From: CAVQAH01 sp963784195
GTDB taxonomy: Bacteria; Acidobacteriota; Vicinamibacteria; Vicinamibacterales; 2-12-FULL-66-21
Reading direction: 5' to 3'
Assembly (NCBI GenBank): GCA_963784195.1
Contig: CAWARA010000015.1
Coordinates: 310,001 to 374,000 of the forward strand
DNA: 64,000 nucleotides
Shown here in pieces: positions 31,449 to 41,208 of the stretch (position 1 is its first letter; every line of letters begins with the position of its first letter). The translations under genes and the position numbers were made by a program. Under the pieces are notes generated by a model that was given only the letters and a program-made list of their open reading frames with translations, had not been told where the DNA came from and ran no database searches.

Positions 31449-32000
31449 ATGTTTTCTGCACGCCGACTGGATCGCGGGTACTCCCTGACCGAGCTGCTGA
31501 TGATCATGGCCGTGGCTGGCACGCTGATGGCCTTTGCGCTGCCGATCCTCACCGACCTCGGGGAAGGCACCAAGCTCGCTGCGGCGGGGCGCGAGATCGA
31601 GCGTGAGCTTCAGAGTGCGCGACTCAAGGCGGTGACGGTGAACCGCGTCATGCGTGTGCGGCTCAATTGCCCGGCCACCGGTTACTTCCGGACGGTCGAA
31701 GTGCTTGGCAATGCGACCGATCAAAATACCAACCGGTGCGTCGCGTCGGCGTTTCCATTCCCCGCGCCCGACCAGGATCTGATTACGCGTCCGAACTTCG
31801 ACGGCCCGGTCCGTCTCGTGTCGTCCGGCGCCACGGTGACCAGCCAGGTGCTCGAGTTCCGGCCTGACGGCACAGCGGCCCTGGTCGTATCCAATGTCGC
31901 CCAGGACATCGTGACGCCCGTGACGATCACGGTGACGCGCAAGGGCAAGTCGAAAACGGTGACGGTCAATGGTGCAGGCAAAGTTCTCCTCGCGCAGTAG
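31449..32000 (+). CDS. fimT: GspH/FimT-type minor pilin
   Basis: A 183-residue minor prepilin. Leader MFSARRLDRG is followed by YSLTELLMIMAVAGTLMAFA with Glu5, the usual N-terminal helix. The GspH/FimT domain is recognised by AAAGREIERELQSARLKAVT and a C-terminal beta-rich part (LEFRPDGTAALV). It heads a minor-pilin operon with pilV, pilW, pilX and pilY1, which in other bacteria forms the tip and primes assembly. It overlaps pilV by 32 nt. Confidence 0.87.
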   Translation: MFSARRLDRGYSLTELLMIMAVAGTLMAFALPILTDLGEGTKLAAAGREIERELQSARLKAVTVNRVMRVRLNCPATGYFRTVEVLGNATDQNTNRCVASAFPFPAPDQDLITRPNFDGPVRLVSSGATVTSQVLEFRPDGTAALVVSNVAQDIVTPVTITVTRKGKSKTVTVNGAGKVLLAQ

Positions 32001-32568
32001 ACGGCTGGCTGGGAGCCGCGGCTTCAGCTTGATCGAAGTAGTCATTTCAATTGGGCTGCTGTCGGTCGTCTCGCTGGGCGTTGCACAGCTCTTCGCGCAG
32101 TCGACGCGGGCGAACGTCACCGCGAAGGGCCGTACGTCTGCGACTGCCCTGGCCGAACAGAAGCTGGAGCAGATCCGGTCGCTGACGTGGGGGTTCGACG
32201 CCGACGGCCTGGGCCTGCCGGTCACCGATACGACGTCGAACCTGGCGGTGTATCCGCCGCAGCAGAACGGATCGGGGCTGAATCCATCGCCGGACAATTC
32301 GCTCGAGCAGAACACGCCGGGGTTCGTGGATTTCCTCGATGCGCAGGGGACGTGGGTCGGGACGGGCACCACGCCGTCGCCAACGGCGGTGTACATCCGC
32401 CGCTGGTCGATTCTGCCCCTGCCGACCAATCCCAACAACTCGCTCGTGATCCAGGTGCTGGTCACGCCAATCGCCAACGAGAACGCGCGCCAGGCGACGA
32501 TCTGGACGCGCACGCGGATGCCCGGCGACGCGCTGCTCATCACGATGAAAACGAGGAAGGCACAATGA
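31969..32568 (+). CDS. pilV: Minor pilin PilV
   Basis: A 199-residue minor prepilin with leader ending SRRLAGSRG and mature start FSLIEVVISIGLLSVVSLGV. The GlyPhe-Ser-Leu-Ile-Glu-Val-Val start and the segment TALAEQKLEQIRSLTW are typical of PilV. The ATG at 31969 overlaps fimT; the long leader is needed to keep the prepilin site in frame. The 3' end overlaps pilW by 4 nt (ATGA). A paralogue lies at 38788. Confidence 0.86.
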   Translation: MVQAKFSSRSRRLAGSRGFSLIEVVISIGLLSVVSLGVAQLFAQSTRANVTAKGRTSATALAEQKLEQIRSLTWGFDADGLGLPVTDTTSNLAVYPPQQNGSGLNPSPDNSLEQNTPGFVDFLDAQGTWVGTGTTPSPTAVYIRRWSILPLPTNPNNSLVIQVLVTPIANENARQATIWTRTRMPGDALLITMKTRKAQ

Positions 32569-33660
32569 CGCCGCCGACGCTTCGCCGCTCGGAAGCCGGC
32601 TACTCGCTGATCGAGCTGTTGGTGGCGTCGGCCGTCATGCTCGTCGTGACCGGCGCGATCTTCGGCCTCATGAATCCGTCGCAGGGCATGTCGCAGGCGA
32701 CCCCCGAGGTCTCGGATCTGCAGCAGCGCATGCGTGTGACCACCGACACGTTGTTCAAGGAGCTCGTGATGGCCGGGGCAGGGACCTATCAGGGCCCGGT
32801 CACCGGATCGCTCATCAACTTCTTTGCACCGATTCTTCCGCGCCGGACAGGCCGCGTGAATCCGGATCCACCGACAGTCTTCCGGCCCGATGCCATCACG
32901 CTGACCTACATTCCGAATACCTATTCCCAGACGACTATCAGCCAGCCGATGCCTCCGCAGTCAACCGAGCTGAAAGTGAACGACCAGCCGAACTGCCCGT
33001 CAGGGGCAGGAGCTGTGCGGGTTCGAGAAGGCATGGTGGTGTTGATCTTCGATAGCAGCGGCCACTTCGACGCGTTCGAGATCACGAACGTGCAGGACGA
33101 CGGCCGCGCACCTCCAGCATCGCGGACAGGACCTCACCCACCGCTACGAATCGGGCGCGACCGTGACGCAGGCTGTCAGCAGCACGATCTATCTCGAATC
33201 GGACGACCAATCAGTTGGTGAGATACGACGGTGGCAGCGACGAACGCGCCCTCGTCGACAACGTCGTCGATGTGCAAATCAGCTATTTCGGCGATCCGAA
33301 TCCGCCGCTTGAAGCCAAAGCCGGCATCAGGTGATGCGAACTGCTTGTACGACTCGACCGGGAACTACATCGGTCCGGGCGTGCTGCCCGACCGTCGACG
33401 GCTCGCTGGCTGCCCTGACACCGGCCATGCTGACCAACGGACCGTTCTGCGGCGGTGGTTCCAACCAGTTCGACCCGGATCTGCTGCGCGTGCGCAAGGT
33501 GCGCATGACGGTCCGACTCCAGGTGGGGAGTGCTCAGTTGCGCGGCACGGACCAGACGCTCTGGCGTAATCCTGGCCAGGCACAAGCCGCCCAGAAGCTC
33601 GTTCCCGACTACGCGGTGACTTTCGAGGTGACGCCTCGAAATCTGAACCTGGCTCGCTGA
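32565..33660 (+). CDS. pilW: Minor pilin PilW (four apparent frameshifts)
   Basis: A PilW-type minor prepilin of about 363 residues when joined. The start MTPPTLRRSEAG then YSLIELLVASAVMLVVTGAI carries Glu5. The body passes through four +1 frame changes: near 33105 (to LQHRGQDLTHRYESG), 33205 (to NQLVRYDGGSDERALVDNVV), 33325 (to GDANCLYDSTGNYIGPG) and 33390 (to TVDGSLAALTPAMLTNGPFC). Order and content match the intact parts of the paralogue at 39379, including the C-terminal VTPRNLNL. All four are fixed by removing one base, most simply a G after C. The evidence favours sequence error over pseudogene. Confidence 0.78.
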
Positions 33661-33670
33661 GGATGCTGCT

Positions 33671-34435
33671 GTGGAGATGACGAGGCTTCGGAAACGGCTC
33701 GGCGCAGAAGAGGGGACGGCGCTCATCATCGCGTTGATGGCGACGATGCTCCTGACCGCGCTCGGTGCCGCCGTGATCATGGTGACCACCACGGAAACCA
33801 AGATCTCCAACAACTACAGCAACGCCCAGGAGGCGCTCTATGCCGCCGACGCGGCGGTCGAGCGTGTCGTGCAGGACCTGCTGATGGTGCCGCGGTGGAA
33901 CGACATCCTGACCGGTGCGACGCAGTCGGCATTCGTCGACGGCAGCATGACGGGAACGAAGCAGCTGGTTGGCGGCGGTTCGACCACTCTCTGCTGCGGA
34001 ACGAATTCGGCCACCGGGCAACTGCAGGCGGAGACCGACCTGTTGAACAGTTGGGGCGCCAACAACCCGCAGTGGCGGCTCTTCGCATGGGGCCCGCTCA
34101 TGAACGTGCTGCCGGATTCGGCCTCCGTCGACAGTCCGATGTATCTCGTCGCGTGGATTGCCGACGACCCGGCCGAGAGTGACGGCAACCCGCAGGCCGA
34201 CGTCAACGGCACGCTGACCGTGCATGCGGAAGCGTATGGACCCGGCGGCGCGCGCAAGGTCATCGAGGTGACGGTCGCCAGAACGTCGAGCACCGAAATC
34301 GAGCGCGGCCAGATCGCCCAGCGCGGCCAGGAAGAGTTGAACCAGCGCGCCCGCAAAGCGGCCGTCCAGACCCCCGGCAGAACGCTGACGAACATGCGGA
34401 TGAACACCACTACTGGTGGGATGACGGTGCAGTAA
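33671..34435 (+). CDS. pilX: Minor pilin assembly protein PilX
   Basis: A 254-residue protein with a PilX N-terminal helix: RLGAEEG then TALIIALMATMLLTALGAAV, with threonine rather than phenylalanine at +1. The segment EALYAADAAVERVVQDLL is the conserved PilX N-terminal feature. The C-terminal part (VARTSSTEIERGQIAQRGQE) is polar. GTG 33671 and ATG 33677 are both possible starts. The stop overlaps the pilY1 ATG by one base (TAATG). Confidence 0.83.
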   Translation: MEMTRLRKRLGAEEGTALIIALMATMLLTALGAAVIMVTTTETKISNNYSNAQEALYAADAAVERVVQDLLMVPRWNDILTGATQSAFVDGSMTGTKQLVGGGSTTLCCGTNSATGQLQAETDLLNSWGANNPQWRLFAWGPLMNVLPDSASVDSPMYLVAWIADDPAESDGNPQADVNGTLTVHAEAYGPGGARKVIEVTVARTSSTEIERGQIAQRGQEELNQRARKAAVQTPGRTLTNMRMNTTTGGMTVQ

Positions 34436-37400
34436 TGTCGATGATGTCTTCGTCCGCTCGTCGCGCGGCCGCCGCGGTTCTTGCGGTCACGCTCGTGCTC
34501 GGCGGTTCGGCCACCGTCTGGGCGCAGCTCGATCCGCTCCTTTTTCTCAAGCGCGTGCCTCCGACCGTCATTGTCGTGATGGATACGTCGGTACGCATGC
34601 TGGAGGACGGGAACGGCAACTTCTACGATCCTGCGTTCTACTCGACGACGGCGGACCCGCTCGTGATGGGCGCCTTTCCGGGGATCAATGCCGGCACCGT
34701 CAAGACCTATCGCCGCGTCTATCGGAATCTGACACACGTCAGCCTGCCGGCGACCGGCTACTCGGCGGATCTGATCACGCCATCCGCCGCGGTCTGGGAT
34801 CCGGCGGTCCCGCTGACGTCGAATGCGCCCGCCGATCTCGCGTTTCTCGATGAGACGCGCTACTCGATCGCCAAGCGCGGGCTCGCCTCCTCGGTGACCG
34901 AGAATGCCGGCAGCATGTTCAGATGGGGCCTCCTCCGGCTTCGCCAGTCGACGCCGGCGTGGCGCGTGTCGCCCAACTGCGACCGTCCTGTCTTCGTCAA
35001 CAGCCTTGCGCAGCTGCTCTTCGGCGACACCAACCCGTGCAACGCCGGCGGGCTGGGCCGTTACGGGATCTACGCTCCCAGCGTTGTCGCGGCCAGCCAC
35101 GCCCAGGCATCAGCTCCGGCCGGCACCGTCATGGTCACGCCTGCCAACGCCACAGCGGCCACCATACTGGATCGGTTGAACCGCCCGATTGGAGACAACA
35201 TCGGTCTCGTGCCTGCCGGCCGTGGCGGCGTCGGCTACGAGGATCGCCCGATCAACTACGCGCTGCTCGACGCCAAAGCGGCTGCCATCGCGGCGATGAC
35301 GGCCGACAGTGCGGCCAATCGTTCCTGCCGCAACACGGTCGTCGTCCTGATCACGAGCGGTAGAGACGATGGCGATGCGACCTACAACTCGAGCAACGAT
35401 CCGGTCACGACCGCGACGACGTTTCTCACCGTCACGGCGAGTGGTGTCACCAAACGAGTTCCAATCCACGTCGTCGCCGTAAGACCAGCCGCCGCAGACG
35501 AGCTCGAGCTGCGGGCGGTCGCCACCAACAGCGGGGGCCGGTATACGAAGGCCGTGACCGCTGACGATGTGACGGCGGCCGTCAACTATGCGGTCCAGGC
35601 CGGATTCGCGCGCCAGGCGGACTTCGACACCGGCAATTCCAGCGACTTCGTTCCCGTCAGCCCGATTGTCGGTACCGTCAATCTCAAGAACGCGGTCGAC
35701 TCGACGGGCAACACGCTGCCGGACACCGACATCACGGCCATTCCCGGCGGTCAGCCGCTGCCGCAGCGCAGCAACGTGATGATCAGTGCCGGGTTCAGGA
35801 TGCCGGGGTTCGACGGCCGGCTCCGTGCGTTCCGCGTCTACCGGCCGGAGGTCGACGCCACGAAGCCGGCGGGATGGAAGTTCGTCAACGACGGCACGAA
35901 ACTCTGGCCCGACATCGATGGACGTCCGTCACTGGCGGGCCTGGCCAGGACGCCGTCGGATCCGAACGCGCGCAACATCTACACGTACATTCCGAACGGC
36001 TCGGGCGGCGGCTCGATGGTCGCGTTCACGACCAGCAACGCTGCCGCGCTCGCACCGCATCTCGGCGGAGTGTCCGACGCATCGTCTTTGATTCAGTTCG
36101 TCCGGGCGCAAGCCCTCGGAGCTGTGATCGGTTCCACACCTGCGTTGATGGATGCGCCGTCGCTGGATCCACCTCCGGATGACGACTACGGCCGTTCCGA
36201 CGCCACAGGAACCTTCGCCAGCAGCCATAAGGACCGCCGCAGCATCATCTTCTTCGGTGCCAACGACGGCATGATCCACGCAGTCGACGCGCGGACGGGC
36301 TTCGAGGTATGGGCGTTCATCCCGTACAACCTGCTGCCGAAGCTCCGCACGCTGCTCGATGGCCAGCCGGTCGAGCAGTTCGACTACTTCGTGGACAGCT
36401 CGCCGAAGATCGCCGAAGTGAAACTGGGCGGCAGCTGGCGGAGCATGCTGATCATCGGGCAGGGGCAGGGCGGGACGTTCTATCAGGCTTTCGACGTGAC
36501 CGAGGCCGGCATGGGCCTCGACCCGACAGCCGATGGCCAGTCCGCCGTCAACACGCTGCTGTCGCAGTTCGATTCGCCAGGGGAGCGCATCCAGTTCAAG
36601 TGGGCCTTCCCGAACTACTCGAACTTTGACCCGACGTACACCGCGACGTTCACCGTCTACGACGGGACGCCCGGAGGCAGGTTCAAGGTGTTCGGCGACC
36701 TCAAGGCGACGGCCAATCACGTTGAGAAGACGGTGGGGCTGACGTGGTCGGACCCCGCGGTCGGTCCGCTGACCCCCGATCGCTCTCTGAACGCCGTGAT
36801 CGTTGGATCGGGCTATTTCCCGGATATCGAATCATCGATTCCGAACCGAGGCGCAAGCGCGCCCAAGGCCGGCATGTCGATGTACCTGATCAACGCCGAC
36901 ACCGGTGAGTTGATTGGGAATAGCGGCGGCGCTACATGCAGTGGCACCGGCTGCATCAACGTCGGAGACGTCGCTGGCAACGGTCGCAAGAACGGCCTGC
37001 AAGCCGACCCGACTGCTGCGGGTGAGGCGGGAAGCCCCGTCGTCACCAAGGCGTATCTGGGCGATATCGACGGCAAGTACTGGCGGTTCAACTTTACGTC
37101 GGCGGGCGCCATCACGACGTCGGAGATGGTGGATACCGGCGCGCCAATCTACGCATCGTCCGCGTTGCTGTTTGTTGGCAGCGCGGATATCTATATGTTT
37201 TTCGCGACGGGCAGCGATCTGCTGCCAGCTTCGGCTCCCGGAGGCACGGGAACGTTCAAGCTGTTCGGACTCAAGGACAATTCGCCCGGAGCCGGCGCGA
37301 CGGTGAAGATTCAGCGCGATCTCGCGACGGTGACGCTCTCCGGCGGCCTGGCGAACGGCGAGCGTCCGTCAACATCTCCATCGGTCGCTGGCGACATCGT

Positions 37401-37713
37401 GTTCTACACGACGACCGTGGAAGCGGCCGGCACGCCGTGCGCGGACTTCACGTCGAGGCTCTATGCCCTGACGTACAGCGGCGGCGCCGCGTACGACACC
37501 AACAACAACGGCAAGGTCGAGAACAACGAGAGCCCGATCATTCGTGCGATGGCTGGAAGAGCGACGGCGCCGTTCATCGTCGATCAGCACCTGTATCTGG
37601 GCACAGCTGGTGCGGATGGGGCCGCAGTCGAGGCGTTCGGCGATCCCGAGGACTTCAACAACGGTATCGGACAGGTCGGCGTTCGCATCCTGTCCTGGCG
37701 GGAAATCCGATAA
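34435..37713 (+). CDS. pilY1: Pilus tip-associated adhesin PilY1
   Basis: A 1092-residue exported protein. It has a signal peptide (AAAAVLAVTLVLGGSATVWA), an N-terminal von Willebrand-like region with a DxS start (VIVVMDTSVRMLEDGNGNFY), and a C-terminal PilC/PilY beta-propeller from about residue 600 (RSIIFFGANDGMIHAVDART, VDSSPKIAEVKLGGSW, MLIIGQGQGGTFYQAFDV). An EF-hand-like calcium loop DTNNNGKVENNE starts at Asp1021. PilY1 controls extension and retraction and adhesion. It is intact over 3.3 kb in a region where neighbours are frameshifted. Last of the first minor-pilin operon, except for the coupled TPR gene. Confidence 0.92.
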   Translation: MSMMSSSARRAAAAVLAVTLVLGGSATVWAQLDPLLFLKRVPPTVIVVMDTSVRMLEDGNGNFYDPAFYSTTADPLVMGAFPGINAGTVKTYRRVYRNLTHVSLPATGYSADLITPSAAVWDPAVPLTSNAPADLAFLDETRYSIAKRGLASSVTENAGSMFRWGLLRLRQSTPAWRVSPNCDRPVFVNSLAQLLFGDTNPCNAGGLGRYGIYAPSVVAASHAQASAPAGTVMVTPANATAATILDRLNRPIGDNIGLVPAGRGGVGYEDRPINYALLDAKAAAIAAMTADSAANRSCRNTVVVLITSGRDDGDATYNSSNDPVTTATTFLTVTASGVTKRVPIHVVAVRPAAADELELRAVATNSGGRYTKAVTADDVTAAVNYAVQAGFARQADFDTGNSSDFVPVSPIVGTVNLKNAVDSTGNTLPDTDITAIPGGQPLPQRSNVMISAGFRMPGFDGRLRAFRVYRPEVDATKPAGWKFVNDGTKLWPDIDGRPSLAGLARTPSDPNARNIYTYIPNGSGGGSMVAFTTSNAAALAPHLGGVSDASSLIQFVRAQALGAVIGSTPALMDAPSLDPPPDDDYGRSDATGTFASSHKDRRSIIFFGANDGMIHAVDARTGFEVWAFIPYNLLPKLRTLLDGQPVEQFDYFVDSSPKIAEVKLGGSWRSMLIIGQGQGGTFYQAFDVTEAGMGLDPTADGQSAVNTLLSQFDSPGERIQFKWAFPNYSNFDPTYTATFTVYDGTPGGRFKVFGDLKATANHVEKTVGLTWSDPAVGPLTPDRSLNAVIVGSGYFPDIESSIPNRGASAPKAGMSMYLINADTGELIGNSGGATCSGTGCINVGDVAGNGRKNGLQADPTAAGEAGSPVVTKAYLGDIDGKYWRFNFTSAGAITTSEMVDTGAPIYASSALLFVGSADIYMFFATGSDLLPASAPGGTGTFKLFGLKDNSPGAGATVKIQRDLATVTLSGGLANGERPSTSPSVAGDIVFYTTTVEAAGTPCADFTSRLYALTYSGGAAYDTNNNGKVENNESPIIRAMAGRATAPFIVDQHLYLGTAGADGAAVEAFGDPEDFNNGIGQVGVRILSWREIR

Positions 37714-38637
37714 TGAGTGAGGCCGTCCTTTGTCCGTCCTGCGGCGCCAAGGTCAACGCGGCGCACGAGCGTTGTCCGCGGTGTCGCGCGAAATTCCGAC
37801 CCGATGCTCAGGTCAGCGCCCAGCACAGCAAGCAACTCGCGACGTGGAGCGCCGCGCTCGGGGCCGCGTTCGTCCTGGGCATCGGAGGTCTCTGGCTTCT
37901 GAAAGACGACAAGCCGGCGGCAATTACCACCAAGCCCGTGGATCCTTTTGCGTCGCGCCGTCAGCCCAAGTCTGAAACGCCGCCGCCCGCCGCCGCCAGC
38001 AAGCCGGCCGAGCCGACCACGCCATTTCTGGAACCCTCGGGAGCCGGATCGACCGCGTATGCCACGGGCGACTATCAGTCGGCGCTCGCGCAGTACAAAG
38101 CGGCCATCGCCAAGAACCCTGAAGACGCGGAGTCGTATAGCAACCTGGGACAGATCCTCGTCCGGCTTGGAAAGCCGGCTGAAGCGATCCCGCACTTCGA
38201 AAAGGCAATTTCGCTGATTCCCGACCGTTGGGCTTATCGGTTCAACCTCGCACGTGCGCTGTCGGCGCTGGGCAAGTGGGACGAATCGATTGCCTGCGTA
38301 CCGTCACGCACAACAGCTCTTCCCGAACGACTACGCGACGGCGTTCAACCTGGCGCTGACGCTGCACAAGAAGGGCGACGACCAGGCTGCGGTCGAGGAA
38401 TACAAGAAGGCGATCGCGATGTCGCCGTCCGATGCGTCGTTCCATTTCGCGCTCGCGCTCAGCTACGAGCGCCTGCAACGAACGAGCGATGCCGTCGCGG
38501 CGTACGAAGAGTACCTGCGCCTTGCACCGGCCGCCGGCGACGCCGAAAAGATCAGGGCGCGGATCGCGCAGCTGACCGGCTCGCCGGCCGCGGGCGCGCC
38601 GGCTCCGTCGAACCCCGGAAACCCGCAGACCTTCTGA
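37713..38637 (+). CDS. Zinc-ribbon and TPR membrane protein (frameshift near 38298)
   Basis: A protein of about 307 residues. The N-terminus has a zinc ribbon (LCPSCGAKVNAAHERCPRCR), then a membrane helix (WSAALGAAFVLGIGGLWLL), a Pro- and Ala-rich linker and at least four TPR units (YATGDYQSALAQYKAAIAKN, AESYSNLGQILVRLGKPAEA, ATAFNLALTLHKKGD, ASFHFALALSYERLQRT). The frame changes by +1 at TGCGTACC; skipping G gives SIACYRHAQQLF. The start overlaps the pilY1 stop, so it is coupled to the minor-pilin operon. Function is unknown; assembly scaffold roles are common for such proteins. Confidence 0.75.
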
Positions 38638-38759
38638 TCTCAGTTTCTGCCGCGTCCGCAGCAATCAGGTTGTGCTGATGCTGCGCGCATCGACTCGCGC
38701 CCACGCGGTCTTCACGCCGATTCCCGAGAAAAATCGCGGGCCGTTTCGTCCGCACCGGC

Positions 38760-38775
38760 TGGCGCTCGCATTGCA
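38760..38775 (+). promoter_or_regulatory. Sigma-54-type promoter before the second minor-pilin set
   Basis: TGGCGC-N5-TTGCA, with GG and GC spaced by 10 nt, ends 12 nt before the pilV-like ATG at 38788. Geometry matches the element before fimT. The predicted start of transcription would fall within a few bases of the start codon. Confidence 0.58.
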
Positions 38776-38787
38776 CAATGCGCCGCC

Positions 38788-39375
38788 ATGACGTGGCGGC
38801 ACGTTCCAATCGTCAAAGGTCGCGCGGGGTTCACGCTCATCGAGGTCGTCATCGCACTGGGATTGATGGTGACGCTGTCGATAGGGGTCGCGCAGCTCTT
38901 TGCCATGGCAGTGCGCGCTGGAATTGCTGCGCGCGAGCAGACATCTACAACGATTCTCGCGGCCGCCAAACTCGAACAGCTTCGATCGCTGACGTGGGCG
39001 TACGACGCGTCATCGCCCACCCCGCAGCCAAGATCTGATTCGACCGCGAACCTGAGCCTCGACGTACCTGACGACAGTGGCATGGGCCTGATGCCCTCGC
39101 CGGCGGGAACGCTGACATCCAACATCCCACCGTACGTCGATTACCTTGATGAACAAGGGCGTTGGCTCGGCAACGGTGTGACGCCGCCTCGAGGCGCGAT
39201 TTTCATCCGGCGCTGGGCGGTACAGCCGCTGCCGGAGTCGCCGGCTCGCACGCTGATTCTCTCGGTTCTGGTTACCACGGTGGCTGCTGAGGCGCATCGC
39301 GGCACGACGCCCCGGCGGGGGCGCAGCGGTCAGGAGACGGTCCTCGCCGGGCTCAAGACGCGGAAGGATCAGTAG
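38788..39375 (+). CDS. PilV-type minor pilin (second copy)
   Basis: A 195-residue minor prepilin paralogous to the PilV at 31969. Leader MTWRHVPIVKGRAG precedes FTLIEVVIALGLMVTLSIGV with Glu5. Shared features are GVAQLFA, AKLEQLRSLTWAYD, PYVDYLDEQGRWLG and RRWAVQPLPESPARTLILSV. The C-terminal stretch is basic (TPRRGRSGQETV). No FimT gene precedes this copy. It is followed 3 nt later by a PilW-type gene. Confidence 0.85.
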   Translation: MTWRHVPIVKGRAGFTLIEVVIALGLMVTLSIGVAQLFAMAVRAGIAAREQTSTTILAAAKLEQLRSLTWAYDASSPTPQPRSDSTANLSLDVPDDSGMGLMPSPAGTLTSNIPPYVDYLDEQGRWLGNGVTPPRGAIFIRRWAVQPLPESPARTLILSVLVTTVAAEAHRGTTPRRGRSGQETVLAGLKTRKDQ

Positions 39376-39378
39376 GTC

Positions 39379-40468
39379 ATGCGCGCCCCGACCTGTCAGC
39401 GCGGCTTCTCACTGATCGAGCTGTTGGTCGCCGCGGCCGTCTTCACGAGCGCAGCGGCGTTGCTCTTCCACTTTGCGTCACGCTCCCAGGGTTTGTCGGC
39501 GTCGCAACCGGAGGCAGCCGACGTGAACCAGCGACTCAGGGTTGCCGTTGCGATGATGCAGCGCGATCTGATCAACGCGGGTGCCGGCCCGGTGCACGGC
39601 CTGGCCGGCCGAACGCTCGCCAACTACCTTCCGCCGATCGTTCCCGCGCGGACCGGAGCGCGCGCGGCGGATCCCGAGGGCAGCGCCTTCGTCGATCGCA
39701 TCAGCGTCACCTATGTTCCGGAAGAGGGCTGGAGTGCAACGCTCGCAAGCGACATGGCGGCACCGGACGATGTCCTCACGGTCACGACTCCGGCGGGGTG
39801 TCCTGGCGCCGGCATCTGTGGTTTCGTTCAAGGCTCGCGCGCAGCCATCGTCGACGTCGAGCGGCTGGGCAGCGGATACGAGCTGTTTACCGTCACGGAC
39901 GTGGCGGGTGGCCTCGCGCATGGCGCGCCGAATCCGCCCTTCACGCGGCTCTACCCGGCAGAATCAAGCGTCATCATGCCGATCGTGCAGCGCGTCTACT
40001 ATCACGACGCGTCAACGAACCGGCTGATGCTCTACGACGGCTATCAAGGTGACCTGCCGCTTGTTGATAACGTCGTTTCCCTCCGGTTCACCTACTTCGC
40101 TGATCCGAACCCCTCGAGCGTGGCCCCTCCAGCCGATGGAACCGGAAACTGCGTCTACGCTGAAGGCGCTCCGCCGGTCTCGCTTACTGCAGTCACTTCC
40201 TGGTCTGACGCTCGTGCCGTTGACGACACAGCAGATGACTGATGGGCCGTTCTGCGGAGTGGCAAGCGGGCGGTTCGATGCCGATCTGTTACGAGTCCGC
40301 CGCGTGCGGGTGACGATCCGCGTGCAGGCAGGGTTGGATCAGCTTCGCGGATCCGGCAGGAACTTCGCGAACGCGGGAACCGCCCCGACCGTCGAGCACA
40401 CCGTGAAGGACTTCGAGTTGACGTTCGATGTCGCGCCGCGCAACCTGAGCACGCGAGGTGATCCGTGA
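39379..40468 (+). CDS. PilW-type minor pilin (second copy, frameshift near 40185)
   Basis: A protein of about 362 residues. It begins MRAPTCQRG then FSLIELLVAAAVFTSAAALL with Glu5. The body parallels the PilW at 32565 (AVAMMQRDLINAGAGPVHG, YHDASTNRLMLYDGYQ, TDGPFCGVASGRFDADLLRV) and ends VAPRNLSTRGDP. One +1 frame change at GGTCTCGCTTACTG is corrected by dropping one base, giving PPVSLLQSLPGLTLV. The same 11-nt context CGGTCTCGCTT marks the break in the ABC ATPase at 58693. The stop overlaps the next gene. Confidence 0.8.
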
Positions 40469-41106
40469 TGCCCCACGGATCGCTGAACGAAAGGGGAGCT
40501 GCGCTGCTCATCGCGATTCTGACGACCGTGTTGCTGGCGGCGCTTGCGGCCTCGCTCGTGTATGTCAGTACGACAGAGACACTGATTAGCGCCGCATTCC
40601 GTCACGCGGAGGAGACGTCGAGCGCGGCGGATGCGGCGCTCGAGCGTGCGATGCTCGATCTCGATCTGCTTCCAGACTGGACCGTGACGCTGCTGCCCCC
40701 TCCCGCGAACATCGGATCGTTCTCGGACGGCCAGGCGCAGTTCATCGCGCCCGACGGCCGGCGCGTCGATCTCGCTCAACTCACAGCGCAGCGTCAGCGC
40801 GCCAGCGATGCGTCGTACGGCTCGCACTCGCTTGGTGCCGACAGTCCGCAATGGCGGCTTTACGCCCACGCAAGCCTGGCGGACATCCTGCCACCCGGCA
40901 CGATCGCCCAGCCGGCCTACCTCGTGGTCTGGATAGCGGATGACGGGTGGGACGGGGATGGCAACCCTTCCGCCGATACGAACACCCGCGTGCTGCTTCA
41001 TGCCGAGGCCTACGGCGAGGGCGGGGCGCGCCGGGCATTCGAGGCCTCCGTCAGCCGGGCTGCCGGCGGCTGGCTACAGGTGCTGACGCGACGCGCACTG
41101 CCGTAG
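40465..41106 (+). CDS. PilX-type minor pilin assembly protein (second copy)
   Basis: A 213-residue PilX-like protein: hydrophobic N-terminus after NERG (AALLIAILTTVLLAALAASL), then the conserved ETSSAADAALERAMLDLDLL. The middle and end resemble the first copy (SPQWRLYAHASLADILPPG, AYLVVWIADDGWDGDGNPSA, HAEAYGEGGARRAFEASVSR). Start is GTG 40465 or ATG 40468, both overlapping the PilW stop. No PilY1 gene follows this set. Confidence 0.82.
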   Translation: MMPHGSLNERGAALLIAILTTVLLAALAASLVYVSTTETLISAAFRHAEETSSAADAALERAMLDLDLLPDWTVTLLPPPANIGSFSDGQAQFIAPDGRRVDLAQLTAQRQRASDASYGSHSLGADSPQWRLYAHASLADILPPGTIAQPAYLVVWIADDGWDGDGNPSADTNTRVLLHAEAYGEGGARRAFEASVSRAAGGWLQVLTRRALP

Positions 41107-41161
41107 CGCGAGCCTGCGAAGGGGGCGGTGGGAGATGGGCAATTTTGCTCATTAATACCTA

Positions 41162-41190
41162 TTGGCTCAGCCGGCTGTATCCGATACAAT
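41162..41190 (+). promoter_or_regulatory. Sigma-70-type promoter
   Basis: TTGGCT at 41162-41167 and TACAAT at 41185-41190 are separated by 17 nt. The predicted start near 41197 gives a short leader before the ATG at 41209. Confidence 0.7.
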
Positions 41191-41208
41191 CATAAAGGGT
41201 TGCGTCTC

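Noticed and set aside
32565..33660. pilW as a true pseudogene
   Set aside because: All four frame changes go the same way and the protein between them is fully conserved with its paralogue, which does not look like decay.
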